Origin: JAKLFA01 sp964450385
GTDB lineage: Bacteria > Omnitrophota > Gorgyraeia > Zapsychrales > JANLHA01
Direction of reading: 5' to 3'
Assembly (NCBI GenBank): GCA_964450385.1
Contig: CAYVEC010000015.1
Coordinates: 1-45,174, forward strand
DNA: 45,174 nucleotides
Shown here: positions 14,168 to 21,797 of the stretch, one piece after another
Layout of the letters: each line of letters opens with the position of its first letter
Numbering within the stretch: the stretch's first letter is position 1
Translations under genes and position numbers: made by a program
Notes under the pieces: generated by a model
Database searches by the model: none
What the model was told of the DNA's origin: nothing
The model's input: only the letters and a program-made list of their open reading frames with translations

Positions 14168-15991
14168 TTACGCTGCAGCCTTGGCAAAGGCGGCGGGGTA
14201 GTTACCTACGACGGCCTGGAGCCGTTCGCAGAGGGCGTCGAGCTGTTCGAGGGCCTGATCCCCGAAACACTGGGCGTGAGTGCGCGCGGTGGAGAAGAGG
14301 TCCCGGTAATATTCGATCCCCGCGGTCAGGTTCTCGTGGAACTGCTGGAAGTATTTGACCGCCTTGGGATCGAGGGTGTCGAGCACCTCTCGGATCTCCT
14401 CGGCGAGAAAATCAATGTTGATGCGGAGTTCTTGCAAGAACATATTGAGCCGGGGGAGGCCGTTCAGGTGATTGGCCTCGCCGTAAATGTGGGCAATGAT
14501 CTCGCGCAGCGTCATCGGTGTTGAAAAAAAGGCGAGGTTTGGGCCAGGGCAGACCGCGACCGGCTGGCTCCCATGCGGGATGATCCCGTATTTGTCAAGA
14601 ACCCCGTTGCCTAGCTGATGGCAGATGCAGGCCTTGGCTGTGACCTTGCTCACGGCATGGGCGTACTCGTCGGGGCTGAGGCCTTGGGTTTTAATCTGGT
14701 GGATCTTGAGGTCCTGATATTCTTTTGAGGCGCGGCAGAGGAGTTTTCCGAATTCGTCATTCAACCGGAGGGAGCCCTTGATGCACGTGGCCCCGGGTTT
14801 GCCATCGCTGATCCGGCGGCGTTTTTCCTCTTCTGAGGAACAATTCCGGAGATTATTGAACGGCACGCCGAGCGGAGAGGAGTCGCTCAGATAGAGGTCC
14901 TCTTCCGTGGCGGCGCAGAGTTTTTTGAGGGTGTCCTCATCGACATTGACGGCCTCGGGGCAGAGGAGAAAAGGGGAGCCCCACCCGGTGGCATCGATCG
15001 CATAATATTCTTTTAGAAAACGGTCCTCGCTCGCGCTGCCGATCCCGCCCTGGGCCGTGACTTTAACGGCAGGGAACGTTTCGGGTACAGGCAGGTTTTT
15101 CGCCTCAAGTCCGCCCTGATAGATCTTTTGGAGTTGAGCGATCATTTCATCTTTCTTAGACTTGAATTCCTCGAGGATTGGACCGAGGAGCTGTCCGCAT
15201 GAACTGAAGGCATGGCCGCCGCAATTGAGGCCTGACTCGAAACGGAACTCCGAGATCCATAGCCCTTTTTTCGCGAAGATCTTGCCCTGAATGATTGATG
15301 ATCGGAAGTCGCTCACCTTGAGGATGATCTTTTTCTTGATGGTGCCGGTCGCGTCCGCATAAAAATCTTTAAACTGCTCCATGTAGGTGAAGAGCCGCTG
15401 ATTGACCCCGGCGGAAAGAACGATCGCGGAGCGGAGGGAGCTTTGGGCGTACCCCCGAAGGTTCGCCAAGGCCTCGGAGAACTCATGGGGCAGGACGGTG
15501 TTGTGCTGGTCGACGGAAACGGCATCTAATTTCGTCATGATATTGACATCGATGCTGCCCATTTCCATCCGATCAACGAGCTCTGTCTGCATGCGGTGTT
15601 TTCCGGTTCCATCGGGCTCGGCCATCATCTTGTGATAAAGGGCCTTGAGCGGTGATGTCGGCGGCAAATAGTGAAAATAGGTGTGCAGGTCGCTCCCCGA
15701 GCCAAACCCGGCGCCTTTGAGCTGGGCGAACTGAAGCCGCACATGGCGGTCAATGAAATCGAGATACGCCGTGATGCGCCGCGCGCGGCTATCCGGCGTG
15801 TTTTTCAGGATCGGGGCATAGGTTTCGCCGAATTTCTCACAGTAGAACTTTCTCATTTGTTCGATGAGGGTGTCGTCCACCAGTGAAATGACCGATGAGA
15901 TCCCGTATTTGGCAACCTTGAGTGGGGTATCGATCGTAAAGCCGGTCCCCATGACCGGGATATAAAACGTGTGTCCGTCTATCTGTGGCAT
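14168..15991 (-). CDS. Large uncharacterised protein with flavin TIM-barrel-like motifs
   Basis: 607 residues; I do not recognise it as a named family. The first ~350 residues resemble nitronate monooxygenase/2-nitropropane dioxygenase barrels in spaced motifs: IPVMGTGFTIDTPLKVAKYG (11-30) at the first strand, GLNCGGHAF (254-262) where that family has EAGGH, and TAQGGIGSA (312-320) then GWGSPFLLCPEA (336-347), which match the phosphate-binding AGGI...G..FL...E region. The rest is unlike those enzymes: a Cys-rich middle (Cys344, 359, 384, 403, 419, CIC at 455-457, Cys481) and a helical C-terminus to 607. The Cys could bind a metal or cluster. It stands alone, convergent with the methyltransferase gene and divergent from trxB. 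The start has AAAGG upstream. A flavin-dependent redox role is inference only. Confidence 0.55.
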   Translation of the reverse strand: MPQIDGHTFYIPVMGTGFTIDTPLKVAKYGISSVISLVDDTLIEQMRKFYCEKFGETYAPILKNTPDSRARRITAYLDFIDRHVRLQFAQLKGAGFGSGSDLHTYFHYLPPTSPLKALYHKMMAEPDGTGKHRMQTELVDRMEMGSIDVNIMTKLDAVSVDQHNTVLPHEFSEALANLRGYAQSSLRSAIVLSAGVNQRLFTYMEQFKDFYADATGTIKKKIILKVSDFRSSIIQGKIFAKKGLWISEFRFESGLNCGGHAFSSCGQLLGPILEEFKSKKDEMIAQLQKIYQGGLEAKNLPVPETFPAVKVTAQGGIGSASEDRFLKEYYAIDATGWGSPFLLCPEAVNVDEDTLKKLCAATEEDLYLSDSSPLGVPFNNLRNCSSEEEKRRRISDGKPGATCIKGSLRLNDEFGKLLCRASKEYQDLKIHQIKTQGLSPDEYAHAVSKVTAKACICHQLGNGVLDKYGIIPHGSQPVAVCPGPNLAFFSTPMTLREIIAHIYGEANHLNGLPRLNMFLQELRINIDFLAEEIREVLDTLDPKAVKYFQQFHENLTAGIEYYRDLFSTARTHAQCFGDQALEQLDALCERLQAVVGNYPAAFAKAAA

Positions 15992-16028
15992 GAAGCGCCT
16001 TTCGCTATTCTGGTAAAAAACTTGTTAT

Positions 16029-16057
16029 ACTCTATCACTCGAAGGGGACGGATGCAA
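16029..16057 (-). promoter_or_regulatory. Possible promoter of the 607-residue gene
   Basis: Minus strand: TTGCAT (16052-16057), 17 bases, TAGAGT (16029-16034), about 40 bases before the ATG at 15991. The -10 is a moderate match. It lies back-to-back with the trxB promoter in a 194-base AT-rich divergent gap. Confidence 0.4.
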
Positions 16058-16113
16058 GTCTTAAGAAAATATTAGTATTAATAGTTAGATAAAAAGTGAG
16101 AATTTTAAGAAAG

Positions 16114-16142
16114 TTGCGGTTATTGCAGAATTATATTACAAT
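16114..16142 (+). promoter_or_regulatory. Promoter of trxB
   Basis: TTGCGG (16114-16119), exactly 17 bases, TACAAT (16137-16142), in an AT-rich stretch. It gives a leader of about 35-40 bases with a strong GGGGAGGGAG ribosome site before GTG 16186. This placement also argues against the longer in-frame start at 16096, which would lie upstream of the promoter. Confidence 0.6.
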
Positions 16143-16185
16143 ACAACCTCTTATCAATGGTGAATGGTATAAAGGGGAGGGAGAT

Positions 16186-17118
16186 GTGGAACGGCTGATT
16201 ATTATCGGTTCAGGACCTGCCGCTCATACGGCCGCGATCTATGCGGGTCGCGCGGAGTTGAGCCCGATTATGTTTGAGGGCTTTATGGCCGGAGGTGTTC
16301 CGGCGGGCGGACAGTTGACCACGACGACCGAGATCGAGAACTTTCCCGGATTTCCCGGCGGGATCTCCGGCCCTGAATTAATGATGCGGATGCGTGAGCA
16401 GGCCTTGGCCTGCGGGGCGCAGATTGAGACCCAGACCGTGGACCGGGTGGATTTTAGCCGGCCCCCGTTTTCGGTCTATGCTGGGGATCAAGAATTCCAG
16501 GCCCAAAGCGTGATCATCGCGACTGGGGCCACGGCCCGTCGGCTGGGCCTTAAGGGTGAGGACCGCCTCTGGCAGCGGGGGATCTCGGCCTGTGCCGTGT
16601 GCGATGGGGCGTTGCCGATGTTCCGTGGGAAACCGGTCGTGGTGATCGGCGGCGGGGATTCCGCGGTCGAAGAGGCGACGTTCCTGACAAAATTCGCCTC
16701 GCGTGTCTATCTTATCCATCGACGGAATGAATTGAGGGCCTCGAAGGCCATGCAGGCCCGTCTGAAGGCGAATGCCAAGATCGAACTTGTCTTGAGCCAT
16801 CTTCCGATCGAGGCTGTCGGAGACCAGGTCCTTGAGGGGGTCCGTGTCCGGGCTGTTGACACGTCTCACGAGAAGTTCATCACGGCGAGCGGTCTGTTTT
16901 ATGCCGTCGGCCATGTGCCTAATACCGAATTCTTGGTTGGCCAGATCGCCTTGGATGAGACCGGGTATATTCAAACCCGGCCCGGATCCACCCGGACGAA
17001 TATCGATGGTGTCTTTGCCTGCGGCGATGTGCAGGACAGGGTCTTCCGGCAGGCGATTACCGCGGCGGGCTCTGGATGCATGGCTGCGCTGGAGGCCGAG
17101 AGATTTTTGGAGGCCTGA
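16186..17118 (+). CDS. trxB: Thioredoxin reductase
   Basis: Flavoprotein that passes NADPH electrons to thioredoxin; 310 residues, the normal bacterial length. FAD motif GSGPAAHTAA near residue 7, redox-active CAVC at Cys136/Cys139 (as in E. coli TrxB), NADPH motif GGGDSAVEEA near 156 and C-terminal GVFACGDVQD. Start GTG 16186 is selected because the FAD strand begins at once and AGGGGAGGGAG lies five bases upstream. It is followed 64 bases later by superoxide dismutase in the same direction, giving a small oxidative-stress group. Confidence 0.95.
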   Translation: MERLIIIGSGPAAHTAAIYAGRAELSPIMFEGFMAGGVPAGGQLTTTTEIENFPGFPGGISGPELMMRMREQALACGAQIETQTVDRVDFSRPPFSVYAGDQEFQAQSVIIATGATARRLGLKGEDRLWQRGISACAVCDGALPMFRGKPVVVIGGGDSAVEEATFLTKFASRVYLIHRRNELRASKAMQARLKANAKIELVLSHLPIEAVGDQVLEGVRVRAVDTSHEKFITASGLFYAVGHVPNTEFLVGQIALDETGYIQTRPGSTRTNIDGVFACGDVQDRVFRQAITAAGSGCMAALEAERFLEA

Positions 17119-17182
17119 TTTTTTGTAAGCTCAGGATCCGCGTTTCGACAAACAAAAGACAACATTAACCCAGGAGGAGTAG

Positions 17183-17809
17183 ATGCCGTATACCACACCG
17201 GATTTGCCGTATGCCTACACGGCCCTTGAACCCTATCTCGACGAGACAACTATGCATGTTCATCACGACAAACACCACGTCGCCTATACAACGAAATTGA
17301 ATTCCGCGGTGGAGAAACATCCGGATCTTTTTAAGAAGACCCCGGAGTATCTTATCGCGCATCTCTCCGAGGTGCCTGAGGACATCCGGGTCGCGGTTCG
17401 GAATAACGGGGGCGGGCATGTGAATCATGTGATCCAGTGGGAGGTCTTGGCACCGAAGAGCGGTCAGGGACCAACGGGTCCATTGGCTGACGCCATTAAT
17501 AACGCCTTCGGATCATTTCAAAAATTTCGAGAGATCTTTTCGAATGAGGCGGCGCTTCATTTCGGGAGCGGTTGGGTCTGGCTGGTCGTAACGAAGGATA
17601 AGAAATTGGCGATCGCCCGAACGGCCAATCAGGATTCGCCTACGAACGAGGACGCCGCGGTCAAGGGGTATCCGATCCTGAATATCGATGTCTGGGAGCA
17701 CGCCTATTATCTGAAGTATCAGAATCGGCGGCCTGAATATATCGAGGCCTTTTGGAACATCGTCAATTGGTCGGCTGTTGCGAAGAGGTATGCAGACGCG
17801 GTCAAGTAA
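17183..17809 (+). CDS. sodA: Superoxide dismutase, Mn-type
   Basis: 208-residue Fe/Mn superoxide dismutase. All four metal ligands are present: His27 (VHHDKHH), His82 (GGHVNH), Asp169 and His173 (DVWEHAYYLKY). Gln150 in TANQDSP together with the Gly-Gly before His79 is the pattern of manganese enzymes; iron enzymes carry Gln in the other position. Metal choice is therefore predicted as Mn or cambialistic. No signal peptide, so it is cytoplasmic. CAGGAGGAG precedes the ATG at optimal distance, suggesting strong expression, and a perfect terminator follows. Confidence 0.96.
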   Translation: MPYTTPDLPYAYTALEPYLDETTMHVHHDKHHVAYTTKLNSAVEKHPDLFKKTPEYLIAHLSEVPEDIRVAVRNNGGGHVNHVIQWEVLAPKSGQGPTGPLADAINNAFGSFQKFREIFSNEAALHFGSGWVWLVVTKDKKLAIARTANQDSPTNEDAAVKGYPILNIDVWEHAYYLKYQNRRPEYIEAFWNIVNWSAVAKRYADAVK

Positions 17810-17831
17810 TTCATCTTATCGTAAAACATTA

Positions 17832-17865
17832 GGGCGCTGTCAATGACAGCGCCCTTTTTATTTTT
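17832..17865. terminator. Intrinsic terminator after sod
   Basis: A perfect 10-bp stem GGGCGCTGTC/GACAGCGCCC with a three-base loop (17832-17854), followed by TTTTTATTTTT (17855-17865). It ends the trxB-sod direction. The facing ilvN gene ends 23 bases further on; on that strand the hairpin is followed by a weaker T-containing stretch, so it may work both ways. Confidence 0.93.
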
Positions 17866-17887
17866 AAGAAAGAATTCCTCGAACGGA

Positions 17888-18397
17888 TCAGGTCAGGTGG
17901 TGGCCTTTGACCATCACAACCTTGCCGGTGCGGACCATCTCGACAACACCGGATTTTTTCAGGTTTTTTTCAAGCTGATCGAGTTCCGGGGTCACGCCGA
18001 CTTGTTCGACGATAAAGAAGTCATCCGCGTCATCGAGGATCCGGGCGCGGAAAGGGGCGATGATCTTTTCAATCGCGGAGCGGGTGTTGCCTTTTTTGTG
18101 CAATTTGAATAAGGCGAGCTCCGAATGAACGGCCTCGTTGTCATTGTGCTCCCAGGCGTGGATGACATCGATGAGCTTGCCGGTCTGGCGCAGGATCTGG
18201 TCAAGCGTATCGATCTCTCCCTGGGCCGAGATCGTCATCCGTGAGAACTTCTCGTTTGACGATGGAGAGACCACAAGGGAATCGATGTTATAACCCCGCC
18301 GGGCGAAGGCCATGGCGATGCGGACCAGGACCCCGGGCTTGTTCGCCACCAGCAGACTGATCGTGTGGATCTGTTTTTCTTTTGATTTTGCCATCAT
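17888..18397 (-). CDS. ilvN: Acetolactate synthase, small regulatory subunit
   Basis: 169 residues, IlvH/IlvN family. Residues 10-80 form the ACT domain (HTISLLVANKPGVLVRIAMAFARRGYNIDSL), which binds valine for feedback inhibition; the second ACT-like half follows (SELALFKLHKKG.., DFFIVEQVG). It lies 29 bases after the catalytic subunit gene in the same operon. Two ATG codons are adjacent (18397 and 18394), with AGAGGAAC upstream. It regulates and stabilises the enzyme that condenses pyruvate in branched-chain amino acid synthesis. Confidence 0.95.
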   Translation of the reverse strand: MMAKSKEKQIHTISLLVANKPGVLVRIAMAFARRGYNIDSLVVSPSSNEKFSRMTISAQGEIDTLDQILRQTGKLIDVIHAWEHNDNEAVHSELALFKLHKKGNTRSAIEKIIAPFRARILDDADDFFIVEQVGVTPELDQLEKNLKKSGVVEMVRTGKVVMVKGHHLT

Positions 18398-18426
18398 ATG
18401 AGTTCCTCTGACATCAGGGGGGCGGA

Positions 18427-20151
18427 TCAGGTGCTCCCCGTTGGTTTTTCGAGTTTTCCCTTCGGCGGTTCGATGATCATGTGGTGCGCCGATTTTCCTG
18501 CCGGGATCATGGGAAAGACATTGTCCTCCTTGATGACCTCGGCGTGGATAAGGGCTGGACCCTTGTATTTGAGGGCCTCGGTCAGGACCGCCTCGGCCTC
18601 CTTGATGCGGCTGATATGGAAGCCCTTGACCCCATAGGCCGCGGCGAGTTTGACGAAGTCGGGATTGCCCTCGAGGTCCACGCCCGAGAGACGGTTGTCA
18701 AAAAAGAGTTCCTGCCATTGGCGCACCATGCCGAGATATTTGTTGTCGATGATGATGACCTTGACCGGGAGCTTGTGAATGGCCGCGGTCGCGAGTTCAT
18801 ACAATGTCATCTGGAATCCCCCGTCACCCACAAAGGCCACGACGTGATCTTTCGGCCGGCCGAATTGAGCGCCAAGGGCTGCCGGAAAACCGAAGCCCAT
18901 AGTCCCGGCGCCGCCGGAAGAGAGCCAGCGGTCCGGATAATCGGTCTTATAAAATTGCGCGGCCCACATCTGGTGCTGGCCCACATCGGTCACCACGATC
19001 GATTTCCCTTGGGTGATCTTGTAAGTGAGGTCGATCACGTATTGCGCGGTGAGGCCGGCCTTATTACTGTAATGGAGCGGTAGCTCCTTTTTATAGAAAT
19101 CGAGCTCGGTGAGCCAGGGCTGTGTCGCGAGCGGTTTGACGAGTTTGAGAATCTCGCGCAGGGCCTCACGGGCATCGCCGATGATATAGGCATCGGGCCG
19201 AACGATTTTATTAATCTCCGCTGGGTCGATATCGATGTGGAGTTTTTTCGCGCCGACACAGAATTCAGCACTGTTGGTATTGATCCGGTCGTCCCACCGG
19301 CTGCCGATGGAACAGATCAGGTCGCATTCGATCAGGGCCTTGTTGGCGTAGGCGGTGCCGTGCATGCCGATCATGCCCAAGGAGAGGGGATGCGTTTCCG
19401 GAAAGGCCCCTTTGCCGAGGAGCGAGGTCGCGACTGGGGCCCGGAGCCGTTCGGCGAGTTCACGCACTTCTTTACTGGCCTTGGCGATGATCGCGCCATG
19501 GCCCACGAGGAGGAGTGGTTTTTTGCTCTCCATGAGGAGCTGGGCAAAGGCGTTCACCTCGGAGGCCTTGATCTTGGCGGGCAATTTGTAACCGGGCAGG
19601 TCCATGGACCCGGTGAGCGACTCGCCGGTGAATTCATTCGCCACCACGTCTTTTGGCAGGTCGATCAGGACAGGCCCGGGGCGGCCCGTCTGCGTGATGT
19701 GGAAGGCCTCTTGAACGACGCGCGGGATGTCCTTGGAGTCGCGCACGAGATAATTGTGTTTGACCACCGGCATCGTGATCCCGAAGGTGTCGGTTTCCTG
19801 AAAGGCATCTTTGCCGAGCATCGGCCGGATGGTCTGCCCGGTGAGTACGATCATTGGGATCGAATCCATCATCGCGGTCATGATCCCGGTCACGGCATTT
19901 GTCGCCGCAGGTCCGGAGGTTACGCAGACCACGCCGGGTTTTCCCGTGGCGCGGGCGTAGCCATCGGCCATATGGGTCGCGCCCTGTTCGTGGCGGACCA
20001 GAATGAGTTTGATTTTCGAATTGACTAGGGCGTCAAAGATCGGGATGACTGAGCCGCCCGGATAGCCAAAGATGTATTCGACACCCTGATTTTCAAGACA
20101 TCGGATCAGGGCCTCGGCACCGGTCATCGGTTTTTTTGCTTTTGTGTTCAT
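18427..20151 (-). CDS. ilvB: Acetolactate synthase, large catalytic subunit
   Basis: 574-residue thiamine-diphosphate enzyme that makes 2-acetolactate from pyruvate (or acetohydroxybutyrate with 2-oxobutyrate). Catalytic Glu55 is in VRHEQGATHMADGYAR; GYPGGSVIP near 29 and the C-terminal TPP/Mg motif GDGGFQMTLYEL through DNKYLGMVRQWQ, with Gln/Trp positions typical of ALS over other TPP enzymes, are clear. AAAGGAGC precedes the ATG. The pair ilvB-ilvN is preceded by a reasonable promoter; no leader-peptide attenuator is visible in the 86-base gap. Confidence 0.97.
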   Translation of the reverse strand: MNTKAKKPMTGAEALIRCLENQGVEYIFGYPGGSVIPIFDALVNSKIKLILVRHEQGATHMADGYARATGKPGVVCVTSGPAATNAVTGIMTAMMDSIPMIVLTGQTIRPMLGKDAFQETDTFGITMPVVKHNYLVRDSKDIPRVVQEAFHITQTGRPGPVLIDLPKDVVANEFTGESLTGSMDLPGYKLPAKIKASEVNAFAQLLMESKKPLLLVGHGAIIAKASKEVRELAERLRAPVATSLLGKGAFPETHPLSLGMIGMHGTAYANKALIECDLICSIGSRWDDRINTNSAEFCVGAKKLHIDIDPAEINKIVRPDAYIIGDAREALREILKLVKPLATQPWLTELDFYKKELPLHYSNKAGLTAQYVIDLTYKITQGKSIVVTDVGQHQMWAAQFYKTDYPDRWLSSGGAGTMGFGFPAALGAQFGRPKDHVVAFVGDGGFQMTLYELATAAIHKLPVKVIIIDNKYLGMVRQWQELFFDNRLSGVDLEGNPDFVKLAAAYGVKGFHISRIKEAEAVLTEALKYKGPALIHAEVIKEDNVFPMIPAGKSAHHMIIEPPKGKLEKPTGST

Positions 20152-20187
20152 AATGCTCCTTTAAAGAATAATACTAAAAGAGACGAA

Positions 20188-20217
20188 ATTTTATCACAGA
20201 GTATCTTGCTTAGGCAA
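20188..20217 (-). promoter_or_regulatory. Promoter of ilvB-ilvN
   Basis: Minus strand: TTGCCT (20212-20217), 18 bases, TAAAAT (20188-20193). The leader is about 30 bases and ends with AAAGGAGC. Confidence 0.5.
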
Positions 20218-20237
20218 GGATTTCTTTTAGGTGGAGG

Positions 20238-21014
20238 TCATGTCCGCAGCTTATAACCGATCCGGAACAGATAGACCGTGGCGCTGAACACGGCCGTGGC
20301 AAGGGTCAACGAGACCGTGAGGCACATCCAGAGAGGCGCCTGAATGATCCCGGTGATGGCGTAGCGCACCCCGGAGACGAGGTAAAACATGGGGTTGTAG
20401 TGGGTGATGATCTGCATCCGCATGGGCAGGATCTCGATTGGGTGAAAGACCCCGCCGAGCATGACGAGCGGGATGATCGCGTAGGTGTTCCAGAGGGTGA
20501 GCATGTTAAAGTCCTCGGCCCAGAGGGCGGCGAGCATGCCCCCGCAGGCAAAGATCACTGCGATCATCGTGATGAATGCGAGAAGGAGCCAGGGGTGCTG
20601 GATCGCGAGCGGATGGAAGGCGAGGGAGATGAGAAAGACCCCGCAGCCCACGATCATGCCGCGGGCCAGTCCGCCGGCAAGGAGGCCGGCGACCATTTCA
20701 AAATACGATAATGGGGAGAGCAAGACCTCTTGGATATGGTTGTGCCAGCGCCCGATAAAAAGGGAGGAGCTCGTGTTCTCATAAGAGCTTGAGATCACGT
20801 TCATGGTGATGAGCCCCGGAATCAGGAAGGTGAGGTAGGGCCAGGTCGTTACCTGGATCCGGCTGCCGATCGTGACCCCGAAAATGAACATGAATAGGGC
20901 CGATGAGACAAGCGGGGGGAAGAGGGTCTGGGTCGCGACCGTCAGGAACCGCACGATCTCGCGCCGGCTGAGCGCGAGGACGCCACGGGGGTTATTAAAG
21001 ATGCCCATACTCAT
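20238..21014 (-). CDS. ABC-2 type transporter permease
   Basis: 258 residues with six predicted membrane helices, in the NodJ/YadH-like ABC-2 family. The segment SSSYENTSSSLFIGRWHNHIQEVLLSP (residues ~76-102) and the later MLGGVFHPIEILP are characteristic of that family. The first ~20 residues carry a short amphipathic segment (RREIVRFLTVATQTLFPPLVSS). It overlaps the ATPase gene by 20 bases. Relatives export polysaccharides, lipids or drugs; the substrate cannot be told here. Confidence 0.88.
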   Translation of the reverse strand: MSMGIFNNPRGVLALSRREIVRFLTVATQTLFPPLVSSALFMFIFGVTIGSRIQVTTWPYLTFLIPGLITMNVISSSYENTSSSLFIGRWHNHIQEVLLSPLSYFEMVAGLLAGGLARGMIVGCGVFLISLAFHPLAIQHPWLLLAFITMIAVIFACGGMLAALWAEDFNMLTLWNTYAIIPLVMLGGVFHPIEILPMRMQIITHYNPMFYLVSGVRYAITGIIQAPLWMCLTVSLTLATAVFSATVYLFRIGYKLRT

Positions 21015-21738
21015 GCTCGCGGGTAACCTCTAGGAAGACGTCTTCGAGGGACTGGTCTTTTAAGACGGTGTTTTTTTTGCCGATCCGGACGATCGTGCCG
21101 TGGCTGATGATCCCGATCGTCTGGCAGAGCTTTTCGGCCTCATCCATGTTGTGGGTCGTAAGAAAAATGGTCTTGCCTTCACGGTTGAGCTGGGTCAGGT
21201 GGTCCCAGATCGTGAACTTGAGCTCTAGGTCGCACCCCGCGGTCGGTTCATCAAGGATGAGGATCTCGGGGTCGTGGATGAGGCTGCGGCAGAGGAGGAG
21301 CCGCTTTTTCATGCCGCCCGAAAGGGCGCGGTGCCTCAGGTGACGTTTTTGGGTTAGTTGAAAACGGTCCATGAGCTCTCCCGCCCGGCGGCGCGCCTCG
21401 CGGAGACTGATGCCAAAATAACCGGCCTGATACACGAGAATCTGCTCGACCGAGAGGAATGGGTCAAAGTTGAATTCCTGGGCGCAGAGCCCGATAAGAC
21501 GCCGGGCCTGGGTGTAGTCGTTGCGGTGGTCATAACCGAAGATCTGGATGGAACCGGCGGTGAAGTTGGAGAGGCCGGTAAGGACATTGATCATCGTGGT
21601 CTTGCCGGCGCCGTTCGGCCCGAGAAAGGCGAAAAAATCCCCGCGCTGAACGGCAAATGAGACATGATCAAGGGCCTGGAACCGGCCGTAGAATTTGGTG
21701 ACATCACGGATCTCGATCGCGGTCTGCGAGTTTCTCAT
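20995..21738 (-). CDS. ABC transporter ATP-binding protein
   Basis: 247 residues. Walker A GPNGAGKTTMIN near 41-52, Q-loop Gln in CAQEFNF, signature LSGGMKKRLLL, Walker B LILDEPTAGCD and switch His in LTTHNMDEAE. The YadG/NodI-like subfamily matches the adjacent ABC-2 permease. I use ATG 21738, which has GGGAG five bases upstream; a GTG at 21753 would add five residues and lies inside the promoter region. Energises the exporter encoded by the next gene. Confidence 0.92.
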   Translation of the reverse strand: MRNSQTAIEIRDVTKFYGRFQALDHVSFAVQRGDFFAFLGPNGAGKTTMINVLTGLSNFTAGSIQIFGYDHRNDYTQARRLIGLCAQEFNFDPFLSVEQILVYQAGYFGISLREARRRAGELMDRFQLTQKRHLRHRALSGGMKKRLLLCRSLIHDPEILILDEPTAGCDLELKFTIWDHLTQLNREGKTIFLTTHNMDEAEKLCQTIGIISHGTIVRIGKKNTVLKDQSLEDVFLEVTREHEYGHL

Positions 21739-21757
21739 AGGTCTCCCGGTCACGCAT

Positions 21758-21797
21758 TACAATCGGTGATTGTATCAGAAGACCTGGGGATGCGCAA
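21758..21797 (-). promoter_or_regulatory. Promoter with palindromic operator, ABC exporter
   Basis: Minus strand: TTGCGC (21792-21797), 17 bases, TACAAT (21769-21774), starting inside the last codons of the dusB-like gene. The -10 is the left arm of a perfect inverted repeat TACAATC-N3-GATTGTA (21758-21774). A dimeric repressor bound there would cover the -10, giving the exporter its own control apart from dusB. No candidate regulator gene is adjacent. Confidence 0.55.

Noticed and set aside
16096..16185. Upstream extension of trxB
   Set aside because: AT-rich non-coding DNA; the promoter at 16114-16142 lies inside it and FAD motif begins right after GTG 16186.
19237..20028. Plus-strand frame opposite ilvB
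   Set aside because: Typical GC-rich antisense frame; ilvB is unmistakable on the other strand.
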